From contig NZ_JAAGLT010000050.1 of NCBI RefSeq assembly GCF_010548275.1, forward strand, positions 1 to 39,299: a stretch of 39,299 bases of DNA, in the 5' to 3' direction. The notes beneath the pieces are model-generated. The model did not search any database and was not told the DNA's origin. It saw only the letters and a list, made by a program, of their open reading frames with translations. Source of the DNA: Streptomyces sp. SID12488 (GTDB lineage: Bacteria; Actinomycetota; Actinomycetes; Streptomycetales; Streptomycetaceae). Positions 22,373 through 30,970 of this stretch are shown here, in pieces; the first letter of the stretch is position 1, and each line of letters starts with the position of its first letter. The position numbers and the translations under genes are program-made.

Positions 22373-25324
22373 CTAGTCGGATTCCTGCTCTTCCATGAGC
22401 TGGAGCATCTGTTCCGCCTCGGCCCGTCGGGACTGAACCGTTTCTGCCTCCTCCTCGTAGGCCTCGAAGTTCTCGTACGCGATCAGCACCCCGCGCGCGC
22501 GTGCCGCCGCCTCCGAGGGGCGGCTCAGGTCCGCCTCCAGCCAGCCGGCGGCCAGTTCGGCGCCGGTGCGGCCGTGCAGGCCCTCCTCGCCGAGGGAGGA
22601 GAACACGGCGATCGCCTTCGTCATCTGGGCCAGTGCCGTCTCGAACGCGGCCTCGATCGCGCCGTCCTCGGCGTCCTCGGCGGCGGAGCGGGCCAGCATG
22701 TCGCCGAACTGGCGGTGGGTGTGGGCGAGTTCCGCGCCGAGCTGCTCCCGGGACTCCAGCTCCTCCGCCTCGGCCAGAGCCTGCGCGCACTCCCGGACCG
22801 CTTCCGCCATCCGCTGCCGGGCCCCGTCGAGGCCCGCCTCCATCCGCAGCGCGAGCCACGCGCGGGCGCGCAGGGCACGCACCAGGCCGTGCACGTTGCC
22901 GAGCGAACGCCACAGCTCGCCCGCGCGTTCGTAGGCCTGGTCGGCCTCGGCGGGCAGCCCGGCCTGACCGAGGGACTCGGCGGCGAGGTGGGCGAGCGTC
23001 GCGTGGTCCTGCTGCTCGGGCCAGTGCCGCGCGATCTCCGCAGCCCTCAAACGGCGTTCGGCGGACTCACGGTGCTCGCCCAGCTCGCCCAGACAGTCGC
23101 CGAGCCACCACAGTGTCTGTACGACCGCTCCGTCGCCGTGCGTCTCGGTGCCGAGGTCGGGCAGCGCCGACTCCAGTACCTCGGCCGCCTCCGCCCACCG
23201 GCCCTGCCGCAGCAGGAAACCGCCGAGCAGATGCCGGGCCCAGGCGCCCAGGGTCGGGCCCTCGCCCGCCTCGTCGGCCCAGTGCGCGGCCTCCAGAGCG
23301 CGGTCCGCGGCCTCGGAGACCTCGTCGCGCGCGCCGAGGATCTCGGCGAGCTGCAGGTTCAACTGGGCCTGGCCCGCCGCCTCCAGATACGCCCCGCCGT
23401 GCTCCAGGGCTCCCCGCAGCGCCCGTTCGGCCCCGGCGGTGTCGCCGAGGTGGTGGGCGAGTCCGGCCAGCCGGGCCTCGTACTCCACCGCGAACCACGG
23501 CAGCCCCGCCGCGACGAAGGCCTCCGTGGCCCACCCGAACAGCTCCGCGGCACCCTCCAGATCCCCGGTGCGCGTCGCCAGTTCGCCGAGCATGGCCTGT
23601 GCCTCCGCGCCGCGTGAGGCGAGCCGCACATCGTCCCCGGCGTGCCCGTCGACGAGCGCCAGCAGCTCCCGTACGGCGTTCTCGGCGGCGGCCAGGACCT
23701 GGTCGGTGCCGTCCTCCTCGACCTGCCGCATGAGGATGCGGGCGCGACCCATCAGGACGGCCGCGGCCTGCCGCACGCCGGTGCTCTCGTCGGAGTAGAG
23801 CGCGAGGACCTCCTCGTACGGCTCGGAAACGGCCGTCAGGGCCGCGTCGATGTCGCCCTCCAGGGCGCGTGCGTACGCGGCGCGGGCCCGGGCGGCCAGA
23901 GCCTCACCGGGGTCGCCCGCCTCGGCGTACAACTCGGCGGCCCGCTCGAAGAGCGCGATGCCCTCAGGGCCGCCCTCCATGGCCCTGTGATCGACGATCT
24001 CCGCCCGGTCGGCCGCCGGTAGGTCCACGCCCTCGGCGGCCCGCCAGACGGCCGCCCACGCCTCCATCGCGTGCGGAAGCAGCCCGTCCGACATCCGGCG
24101 CGCGTCGGCGAGCAGCGCGGACAGGTCGCCCGGGGCGTCGGCCGGCTTCTCGACCGCGTCCGGGGTCGCCATGGACTCGGCGGGCGCCCGGCGGGGCGCG
24201 GGGACGCCCCTCGCCGCCCGCACGCCCAGCGGCAGCCGGTCCACCAGCGGAGCCTGGGCCATGCGCGCGCGGATGGCTTCGCCGACGTACGACGTGCCGT
24301 TGCGCAGGTCGAAGCGCGCGGACAGGGAAAGGGTCTCCTCGCGCGCGTGGACGGCGAGTTCGCGGGCGGTCCAGTCGCGCTCGGCCGGTCCGGGCACCGA
24401 CTGGGCGCCCATTCCCATGGCGGTCAGCCGGTCCATGAGAAGGGTCACGGCGGCCAGGAAGTCCATCTGGCTGCGGGGCTGTCCGGAGTCCGTGAAGTAC
24501 GCGGGGCGCTCGGCGAGCAGTTCCAGGCCGCGAGCCTCGTTGCCGGTCAGCGCGCAGAACTCGACGTGGTCCGCGTACGCGCCCCGCATGCTCTCCATGG
24601 GCCGCACCAGCCGGAAGCCCCGCAGATGATGCGCGCGGGCCTCGTCCAGGCGGCCCAGGCGCAGCAGCGGGGCCAGCGAGGACGCCAGGACGGTGTGCGG
24701 TTCGTGGGCGCAGGTGAACTCGCCCTCCAGGACCGGCCGCCACAGGTCGATCGCCTCGGCGTCCGCGCCCCGCTCGGTCTGCCACCAGCCCTGGCTGTGC
24801 AGTTCGCAGGCGTGGCAGTCGGCCATGCTGTCGCGGTCGGCGGACAGCCAGGCGGCGTACGCCCGTTCGGCCCGCGGCAGGTCGCCGACATGCGCGGCCA
24901 CACTGAACTCGGCGCCGCGCACGGCCCGTTCGGAGTGCCCGGCGAGCCGGTAGCGGTGCTCCATCTCGCCGAGCCACTTCTCGATGGAGGCCAGCGGGAT
25001 GTGCGGCTGGTCCAGCATGCCCGTGGTCATCCACTTGAAGACCCAGTGCAGCGTGTGGACCTCGTACTCGTCGAATTCCTCGGGCCGCTCGTCCCACATG
25101 CGCAGCAGACGCGCGAAGGGGACGAACATCCGGTCCTTCTCGGAGCTGTAGTTGTAGGCCTTCAGCTGGTGCCCGAGCGCCTCGATCACGGCGAGCGGGA
25201 TGTTCAGTTTCTCGGCCTCGGCCAGCAGCTGCTCCGCGCGCGCGTTGCGGGCCGGTCCCTCCGGCTGCTCCGAGTTCAGCGCCATGGCCTCGCGGAGGGC
25301 GTCGAAGTCCTTGATCTCGCTCAT
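22373..25324 (-). CDS. Large TPR-type helical repeat protein, partner of the Hsp90-like protein
   Basis: 983 aa from ATG 25324, whose ATGA overlaps the stop of the Hsp90-like gene, so translation is coupled. There is no enzyme domain, signal peptide or membrane segment. From about residue 120 the protein is a run of helix pairs with the Ala/Leu/Tyr/Gly spacing of tetratricopeptide repeats (for example RAERAYAAWLSADRD, EAIDLWRPVLEG, GDPGEALAARARAAYARALE, WAEAAEVLESALPDLG, AEADQAYERAGELWRSLGN). A Pro/Ala linker near 365-400 separates two repeat blocks. It is negatively charged overall and ends EQMLQLMEEQESD. TPR proteins are the classical co-chaperones of Hsp90, so I infer a physical partnership. 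No client is evident. Confidence 0.85.
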   Translation of the reverse strand: MSEIKDFDALREAMALNSEQPEGPARNARAEQLLAEAEKLNIPLAVIEALGHQLKAYNYSSEKDRMFVPFARLLRMWDERPEEFDEYEVHTLHWVFKWMTTGMLDQPHIPLASIEKWLGEMEHRYRLAGHSERAVRGAEFSVAAHVGDLPRAERAYAAWLSADRDSMADCHACELHSQGWWQTERGADAEAIDLWRPVLEGEFTCAHEPHTVLASSLAPLLRLGRLDEARAHHLRGFRLVRPMESMRGAYADHVEFCALTGNEARGLELLAERPAYFTDSGQPRSQMDFLAAVTLLMDRLTAMGMGAQSVPGPAERDWTARELAVHAREETLSLSARFDLRNGTSYVGEAIRARMAQAPLVDRLPLGVRAARGVPAPRRAPAESMATPDAVEKPADAPGDLSALLADARRMSDGLLPHAMEAWAAVWRAAEGVDLPAADRAEIVDHRAMEGGPEGIALFERAAELYAEAGDPGEALAARARAAYARALEGDIDAALTAVSEPYEEVLALYSDESTGVRQAAAVLMGRARILMRQVEEDGTDQVLAAAENAVRELLALVDGHAGDDVRLASRGAEAQAMLGELATRTGDLEGAAELFGWATEAFVAAGLPWFAVEYEARLAGLAHHLGDTAGAERALRGALEHGGAYLEAAGQAQLNLQLAEILGARDEVSEAADRALEAAHWADEAGEGPTLGAWARHLLGGFLLRQGRWAEAAEVLESALPDLGTETHGDGAVVQTLWWLGDCLGELGEHRESAERRLRAAEIARHWPEQQDHATLAHLAAESLGQAGLPAEADQAYERAGELWRSLGNVHGLVRALRARAWLALRMEAGLDGARQRMAEAVRECAQALAEAEELESREQLGAELAHTHRQFGDMLARSAAEDAEDGAIEAAFETALAQMTKAIAVFSSLGEEGLHGRTGAELAAGWLEADLSRPSEAAARARGVLIAYENFEAYEEEAETVQSRRAEAEQMLQLMEEQESD

Positions 25325-27165
25325 CGCCGGCCGTCCTCAGTGGGCTCCGTGGGATCGCTGTGGGTGGCCCACTCCAGGAGGCCGATGAACGCACGGTTCA
25401 GCAGTGCGGAGTCCGCGGGCCGCAGCGGGCGCTGCGCCATGAGCAGGGCCTGCCCGTACAGGGACTCCGTGGCGGTGCCGATCAGTTCCCGGTCCTCCAG
25501 CGAACTGATCCTCCGGATCAGCGGGTTGAGATGGTTGAGCACCAGCCGCGCGCGCGGGGTGCTGCCCCGCAGCGAGCCGAGGATGCCGGCCCACAGGTCG
25601 TCGGCCCGCTCCTCGGCCTCCGCGCGCGCCTGCTCGTGCCGGGCCGCCCGGTCGTCCAGGTGCAGCGCGGGCACCGACAGCGGGTGGAAGGCGCGCAGGA
25701 CGACATCGCACCCCAGGGGGTCGAGTTTGGCGCGGGCGGCCCCCAGGAAGGCCGCCAGGGCCAGCTCCTCGGCCGGGTCGACCGCGTCCAGGTGGGCGGT
25801 CACGGTGTCGGCGTCCAGCTCGGCGACCACGGTCCCCGGCCGCACCGACGGCAGCGCCTCGATCAGCTCACTGTCGTACGTGTAGCCGCCGTTGACGACA
25901 CCGACGCCCTGCGCGGACGCGATCGGCGCGACCTGCCGGTACTCCTCGACGGTGCGGGTGAAGTGCACCACCGGGTGCCGCTGCGCGAACTCCTCCAGGG
26001 ACAGCTGCCCGTCGGTCGTCTCGAAGGGGAGCCACGGCAGCATCGTGCGCAGCATCTCCTTGTCGTGCCTGGCCAGCGACTTGACGCCCAGATGGTGCAC
26101 CGAAAGGAACGCGGCCAGCCGTTCCGGATCACCGGCGGCGAGCCCGGTGAGCCAGGAGCGAATCCTTTCGCCCAGCGCCTCCCGTACGGCGGCCAGCGTC
26201 TCGTCCTCGTACAGCGACTCGCGCGAAGCCGTCGGCCGCAGGCTGTCGGTGTCGAGCACGCACCGCACGAAGAACGCCCAGTCGGGCAGCAGTTGTTCGG
26301 CCCGCTCGGTGAGCAGCATGCCCTTCAGATGCACCCGGTGACTGGCGCGCTGCGCCGGACTCACCGACGACGGCAGGACGTACGCCACCCCGCGGATCCC
26401 CGCGAGCGGCACGTCCAGGTCGATCGAGTCCAGCGGCGTGAACCCGAACAGGTCGTGACAGTGCCGCTGGAGAGCCACCCTCCGGGTGGCGGGCGACGGA
26501 TACGGGCGGTTCCAGGGCGCCGGCAGATCGGTGACCGCCTCGTCGCCCACCCGCACGTCGTACGGCAGCAGCGACCCGAAGTCCCGCGCCAGCGCCAGCA
26601 CACGCTCCTCGGTGAGCCACTCGCCGGCCCCGGGCCGCGCCACCAGGTGCACGGTCGTGCCCGGTTCGGGCCGGGCGTCGTCGGCCAGCGTACGCACGGT
26701 GTACGAACCGTCGTCCGCGGCCGTCCACTCCACGGGGGGCGCATCCGGCGTACGGGCGCTGCGGCTGACGACCCTGATCCGCTCGGCCACGACGAAACAG
26801 GCCAGCAGCCCGATGCCGAACTGGCCGAGGAACTCCGAACGTGCCTCCTGGATGCCGCCCGGATCCGCCCGCTTGGAACTGCGGCCGATGGTCGCGAGAA
26901 GGTTGTGCACGTCCGCCTCGGTGAGGCCGACCCCGGAGTCCTCGACCCGCAGGGTGCCGCCCTCCGCGTACAGCCGCACCCGCGCAGGGGCGTCGGGCTG
27001 CTCGGCGCGCCGGGCGGTGATCGCGTCCACGGCGTTCTGCAGCAGCTCGCGCAGATAGACCCTGGGGCTGGAGTAGAGGTGATGGGAGAGCAGGTCCACG
27101 AGGCCGCGCAGGTCGACCTGGAACGTATGCGGTGACTGGGATGCCTGTGAGGTCTGGGAGTCCAT
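25321..27165 (-). CDS. Divergent Hsp90 (HtpG-like) family protein
   Basis: 614 aa from ATG 27165; the frame is open to 27369, but the extra N-terminus is Pro-rich and before the Hsp90 fold. The GHKL ATP site is present: ELLQNAVDAI (Glu40, Asn44, Asp47), VEDSGVGLTEADV (Asp76, Gly78, Gly80), ATIGRSSKR lid start, and LGQFGIGLLACF. The middle domain keeps the catalytic-loop Arg context in LRPTASRESLYED. Compared with HtpG, motifs are altered (SGVGL for NGIGM, GLLACF for GFYSAF) and the C-terminal third is unlike the HtpG dimerisation domain. There is no MEEVD end. Probably an ATP-dependent chaperone of a specialised branch. It is coupled to the downstream TPR gene and divergent from recG. Confidence 0.9.
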   Translation of the reverse strand: MDSQTSQASQSPHTFQVDLRGLVDLLSHHLYSSPRVYLRELLQNAVDAITARRAEQPDAPARVRLYAEGGTLRVEDSGVGLTEADVHNLLATIGRSSKRADPGGIQEARSEFLGQFGIGLLACFVVAERIRVVSRSARTPDAPPVEWTAADDGSYTVRTLADDARPEPGTTVHLVARPGAGEWLTEERVLALARDFGSLLPYDVRVGDEAVTDLPAPWNRPYPSPATRRVALQRHCHDLFGFTPLDSIDLDVPLAGIRGVAYVLPSSVSPAQRASHRVHLKGMLLTERAEQLLPDWAFFVRCVLDTDSLRPTASRESLYEDETLAAVREALGERIRSWLTGLAAGDPERLAAFLSVHHLGVKSLARHDKEMLRTMLPWLPFETTDGQLSLEEFAQRHPVVHFTRTVEEYRQVAPIASAQGVGVVNGGYTYDSELIEALPSVRPGTVVAELDADTVTAHLDAVDPAEELALAAFLGAARAKLDPLGCDVVLRAFHPLSVPALHLDDRAARHEQARAEAEERADDLWAGILGSLRGSTPRARLVLNHLNPLIRRISSLEDRELIGTATESLYGQALLMAQRPLRPADSALLNRAFIGLLEWATHSDPTEPTEDGRR

Positions 27166-27286
27166 CGTCGCAGCGCCGGAGGGGGGACCAGGTTCTGGCG
27201 ACGGCGCGGGGTCGGGCGGTACCGGTGAGGCGGTGACCGCGGGGGATGGCCGGGGGCGCGCCATCCTAGGCCCGGAAGGAGCCGTC

Positions 27287-27315
27287 TGACCAGCGGATTC
27301 CCAGTATGTATACGG
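27287..27315 (+). promoter_or_regulatory. Putative recG promoter
   Basis: CTGACC, a 17-nt spacer and TATACG lie just before the recG start region. Transcription would begin near 27320, giving a leaderless or very short-leader mRNA. Confidence 0.35.
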
Positions 27316-27338
27316 CAATGTCAGTGGTGTGGTGTGCA

Positions 27339-29567
27339 ATGGATCTCGTGCCCGCACTGGAAGAACCACTGAAACAGCCGCTGAAGTCAGTGCTCGGCCC
27401 CGCCACCGCGAAGGTGATGGCCGAGCACCTCGGCCTGCACACCGTCGGCGACCTCCTGCACCACTATCCGCGCAGGTACGAGGAGCGAGGCCAGCTCACC
27501 CACCTGGCCGACCTCCCCATGGACGAGCACGTGACGGTGGTCGCCCAGGTGGCCGACGCGCGGCTGCACACCTTCGCGTCCTCCAAGGCCCCCCGGGGCA
27601 AGGGCCAGCGCCTGGAAGTCACCATCACGGACGGCAGCGGCCGGCTCCAGCTGGTCTTCTTCGGCCACGGAGTCCACAAACCCCACAAGGACCTCCTCCC
27701 GGGCACCCGCGCACTGTTCGCGGGCAAGGCCTCGGTCTTCAACCGCCGTCTCCAGCTGGCCCATCCGGCGTACGAGTTGCTGCACGGCGACACCGACGAG
27801 GCGACGGAGGCGGTCGACTCCTGGGCGGGCGCCCTGATCCCGATCTACCCGGCCACCGCGAAACTGGAGTCCTGGAAGATCGCCAAGGCTGTCCAGACGG
27901 TCCTCCCGAGTGCCCAGGAGGCCGTCGACCCCCTTCCGGACTCCCTCCGGGAGGGCCGGGGCCTGGCTACCCTCCCCGAAGCCCTCCTGAAGATCCACCG
28001 CCCCCACACCAAGGCGGACATCGAGTCCGCCCGCGACCGCCTCAAGTGGGACGAGGCCTTCGTCCTCCAGGTCGCCCTGGCCCGCCGCCGCCACGCGGAC
28101 GCCCAACTCCCGGCGGTACCCCGCAGACCGTCCCCGGACGGCCTCCTCACCACCTTCGACGCGAAACTCCCCTTCACCCTCACGGAGGGCCAGCAGAAGG
28201 TCTCCAAGGAGATCTTCGACGACCTGGCGGCTGAACACCCGATGCACCGGCTGCTGCAGGGAGAGGTCGGAAGCGGCAAGACGATGGTGGCCCTCCGAGC
28301 CATGCTCACCGTCGTCGACGCGGGCGGGCAGGCCGCGATGCTCGCGCCCACCGAGGTGCTCGCCCAGCAGCACCACCGGTCGATCACCGAGATGATGGGG
28401 GAGTTGGCGGAGGGCGGGATGCTCGGCGGCGCCGACCGGGCCACCAAGGTGGTCCTCCTGACCGGCTCCATGGGCACCGCCGCCCGTCGCCAGGCGCTGC
28501 TGGACCTCGTCACCGGTGAGGCGGGGCTCGTGATCGGCACGCACGCGCTGATCGAGGACAAGGTCCAGTTCCACGACCTGGGGCTGGTCGTCGTCGACGA
28601 ACAGCACCGGTTCGGCGTCGAACAGCGTGACGCCCTGCGCGGCAAGGGCAAACAGCCCCCACACCTGCTCGTCATGACGGCCACGCCGATTCCGCGCACG
28701 GTCGCCATGACGGTCTTCGGCGACCTGGAGACGTCGGTCCTGGACCAACTCCCCGCAGGGCGCCTGCCCATCGCCAGCCATGTCGTCCCGGCCGCCGACA
28801 AACCCCATTTCCTGGCGCGCGCGTGGGAGCGCGTGCGCGAGGAGGTGGGTAATGGGCATCAGGCGTACGTGGTCTGCCCCCGTATCGGAGACGAGGAGGA
28901 CGACCCGAAGAAGGCCGGCAAGAAGAAGTCACCCGAGGACGAGGCCGAGAAACGCCCGCCGCTCGCCGTCGTGGAGATGGCGGAACAACTCACCCGGGGC
29001 CCTCTCCAGGGGCTGAAGGTCGAGATCCTGCACGGCCGTATGCACCCCGACGACAAGGACGCGGTGATGCGCCGCTTCGCCGCCGGGGATACGGACGTCC
29101 TGGTGGCCACCACGGTCATCGAGGTCGGCGTCAACGTGCCCAACGCGACCGTGATGGTGATCATGGACGCCGACCGCTTCGGTGTCTCCCAGCTCCACCA
29201 GCTCCGGGGCCGCGTCGGCCGCGGCTCCGCCGCCGGTCTCTGCCTCCTGGTCAGCGAGATGCCCGAGGCGAGCCCCGCCCGCCAGCGTCTCAACTCCGTC
29301 GCCGCCACCCTCGACGGCTTCGAACTGTCCCGCATCGACCTCGAACAACGCCGCGAGGGCGATGTCCTGGGCCAGGCCCAGTCCGGCGCCCGCACATCCT
29401 TGCGGATGCTCACCGTCATCGACGACGAGGAGATCATCGCGGAGGCGAGGGAGGAGGCGGCGGCCGTGGTCGCCGCAGACCCGGACCTGGACAACCTCCC
29501 GGGCCTGCGTACAGCCCTGGACTCGCTACTGGACGAGGAGAGGGAGCAGTACTTGGACAAGGGGTGA
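27339..29567 (+). CDS. recG: ATP-dependent DNA helicase RecG
   Basis: 742 aa from ATG 27339 (MDLVPALEEPL); ATG 27318 and 27306 are in-frame alternatives, and none has a clear ribosome-binding site. RecG remodels stalled replication forks and branch-migrates junctions. Domains: N-terminal wedge with the OB fold (about 50-150, GDLLHHYPRRYEERG before it), helicase Walker A GEVGSGKT near 310, APTEVLAQQH, DEQH box VVVDEQHRFG, MTATPIPRT, then VEILHGRM, VLVATTVIEVGVNVP and QLRGRVGRG. A charged Lys/Glu insert (EEDDPKKAGKKKSPEDEAEK) interrupts the second helicase domain, outside the motifs. It is divergent from the Hsp90-like gene. Confidence 0.97.
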   Translation: MDLVPALEEPLKQPLKSVLGPATAKVMAEHLGLHTVGDLLHHYPRRYEERGQLTHLADLPMDEHVTVVAQVADARLHTFASSKAPRGKGQRLEVTITDGSGRLQLVFFGHGVHKPHKDLLPGTRALFAGKASVFNRRLQLAHPAYELLHGDTDEATEAVDSWAGALIPIYPATAKLESWKIAKAVQTVLPSAQEAVDPLPDSLREGRGLATLPEALLKIHRPHTKADIESARDRLKWDEAFVLQVALARRRHADAQLPAVPRRPSPDGLLTTFDAKLPFTLTEGQQKVSKEIFDDLAAEHPMHRLLQGEVGSGKTMVALRAMLTVVDAGGQAAMLAPTEVLAQQHHRSITEMMGELAEGGMLGGADRATKVVLLTGSMGTAARRQALLDLVTGEAGLVIGTHALIEDKVQFHDLGLVVVDEQHRFGVEQRDALRGKGKQPPHLLVMTATPIPRTVAMTVFGDLETSVLDQLPAGRLPIASHVVPAADKPHFLARAWERVREEVGNGHQAYVVCPRIGDEEDDPKKAGKKKSPEDEAEKRPPLAVVEMAEQLTRGPLQGLKVEILHGRMHPDDKDAVMRRFAAGDTDVLVATTVIEVGVNVPNATVMVIMDADRFGVSQLHQLRGRVGRGSAAGLCLLVSEMPEASPARQRLNSVAATLDGFELSRIDLEQRREGDVLGQAQSGARTSLRMLTVIDDEEIIAEAREEAAAVVAADPDLDNLPGLRTALDSLLDEEREQYLDKG

Positions 29568-29611
29568 GGCACTTTGTCGCCGGGCTTTGGGGCTCGTCCT
29601 GAAGGCAGCCC

Positions 29612-29672
29612 CGCAGGGGCGCCCCAGGGGCGCGGGGAACTGCGCGACAAGCCACAACGAACCCGCACCCGC
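29612..29672 (+). repeat. Dispersed repeat, copy 3
   Basis: CAGGGGCGCCCCAGGGGCG then CGGGGAACTGCGCGACAAGC and CACAACGAACCCGCA. It shares the GGGGCGCGGGG core and the GCCACAACG-ACCCGCA end with 17057-17136, but has the AACTGCGCGACAA middle seen at 33945-33984. It lies between recG and rsmD. Confidence 0.75.
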
Positions 29673-29754
29673 CGGACAACACAACGCACCCCCACCCCGC
29701 CTGCCAAACTGAACCCGCACCCACCCCTCGAATCCGTCGAACAAGGACCCCCAG

Positions 29755-30339
29755 ATGACCCGCGTGATCGCCGGCACAGCCGGCGGACGCCGCCTAGCCG
29801 TCCCGCCGGGAACAGGCACGCGCCCCACCTCGGACCGCGCCCGAGAGGGCCTCTTCTCCACCTGGCAGGCCCTCCTCGGCGGCCCCCTGGACGGCGAGCG
29901 GGTCCTCGACCTGTACGCCGGATCGGGAGCCGTCGGCCTGGAGGCGCTCAGCCGCGGTGCCGGGCACACCCTGCTCGTGGAGGCCGACGCCCGCGCCGCC
30001 CGCATCGTCCGCGAGAACGTGAAGGCGCTCGGGCTGCCCGGCGCCGAGGTCCGGGCGGGCAAGACGGAACAGGTTGTTCAGACGGCTGCCACCCAGCCGT
30101 ACGACATCGTCTTCCTCGACCCGCCGTACGCCGTTCCGGACGACGATCTTCGGGAGATTCTGCTCACACTCCGGGCCGGGGGCTGGCTCGCGGCCGAAGC
30201 CCTCGTCACCGTGGAGCGCAGCACCAGAGGCGGTGAATTCCCGTGGCCGGACGGCTTCGAAGCGCTCCGGTCCCGTCGCTACGGCGAGGGAACGTTTTGG
30301 TACGGTCGCGCCGCCTCTACGTGCGAAGACGCACGATGA
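29755..30339 (+). CDS. rsmD: 16S rRNA (guanine-966-N2)-methyltransferase
   Basis: 194 aa from ATG 29755. It methylates G966 of 16S rRNA with SAM. Marks: MTRVIAGTAGGRRLAVPPG, the conserved RPTSDRAREGLFS, the SAM loop LDLYAGSGAVGLEALSRGA near 50-68, and catalytic DIVFLDPPYAVP near 117-128. Usual length. The stop overlaps an ATG in the coaD frame (ATGA, 30336), so the two genes are cotranscribed. Confidence 0.95.
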   Translation: MTRVIAGTAGGRRLAVPPGTGTRPTSDRAREGLFSTWQALLGGPLDGERVLDLYAGSGAVGLEALSRGAGHTLLVEADARAARIVRENVKALGLPGAEVRAGKTEQVVQTAATQPYDIVFLDPPYAVPDDDLREILLTLRAGGWLAAEALVTVERSTRGGEFPWPDGFEALRSRRYGEGTFWYGRAASTCEDAR

Positions 30340-30365
30340 CCGGACCGGAGAGCGAGGGATCACTA

Positions 30366-30845
30366 GTGCGCCGCGCCGTCTGTCCCGGGTCGTTCGACCC
30401 GATCACCAACGGACACCTCGACATCATTTCCCGCGCCTCCCGTCTGTACGACGAGGTCTATGTCGCGGTCATGATCAACAAATCCAAGAAGGGCCTCTTC
30501 GAGGTCGACGAACGGATCGACCTGATCCGCCAGGTCACCGCCGAGTTCGGAAACGTCCGGGTCGAGTCCTTCCACGGCCTCCTCGTCGACTTCTGCAAGC
30601 AGCGCGACATCCCGGCCATCGTCAAAGGCCTGCGCGCCGTGAGCGACTTCGACTACGAACTCCAGATGGCCCAGATGAACAACGGGCTGTCCGGCGTCGA
30701 GACGCTCTTCGTGCCGACCAACCCCACCTACAGTTTCCTCTCCTCGTCGCTCGTCAAGGAGGTCGCCGCCTGGGGCGGGGACGTCTCCCACCTCGTGCCG
30801 CCGCTCGTCCTGGAAGCTCTCGACGGGCGCCTCAAGAGGGACTGA
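30366..30845 (+). CDS. coaD: Phosphopantetheine adenylyltransferase
   Basis: 159 aa from GTG 30366, with GAGGGA 6 nt upstream. It adenylates 4'-phosphopantetheine to dephospho-CoA. Nucleotidyltransferase marks: RRAVCPGSFDPITNGHLDII (SFDPxTxGH) near 2-19, INKSKKGLF, KGLRAVSDFDYELQMAQMN, and the C-terminal SFLSSSLVKEVA (ISS-type motif). The length equals the family norm. ATG 30336, overlapping the rsmD stop, would add 10 residues and allow coupling; I prefer the GTG because of its ribosome-binding site. A 12-bp tandem repeat begins at the stop codon. Confidence 0.96.
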   Translation: MRRAVCPGSFDPITNGHLDIISRASRLYDEVYVAVMINKSKKGLFEVDERIDLIRQVTAEFGNVRVESFHGLLVDFCKQRDIPAIVKGLRAVSDFDYELQMAQMNNGLSGVETLFVPTNPTYSFLSSSLVKEVAAWGGDVSHLVPPLVLEALDGRLKRD

Positions 30846-30875
30846 CGAACCGACTGGCGAACCGACTGACGAAGA
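30840..30875 (+). repeat. 12-bp tandem repeat after coaD
   Basis: About three units of GACTGRCGAACC (the third degenerate, ending AAGA), starting at the last codons of coaD and running past its stop at 30845. Confidence 0.75.
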
Positions 30876-30970
30876 ACTGGCAAGCAGTCACTCGGTGTCG
30901 GTCGGGTCGGCGGAGTCGTACAGTCGACCCGTCCGTCTTCATCACAGCTGTAGAGAGTGGCGAGCACACG

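Noticed and set aside
25321..27369. Hsp90-like gene starting at 27369
   Set aside because: The extra 68 residues are Pro/Ser-rich, cover the recG promoter and precede the Hsp90 fold; ATG 27165 fits better.
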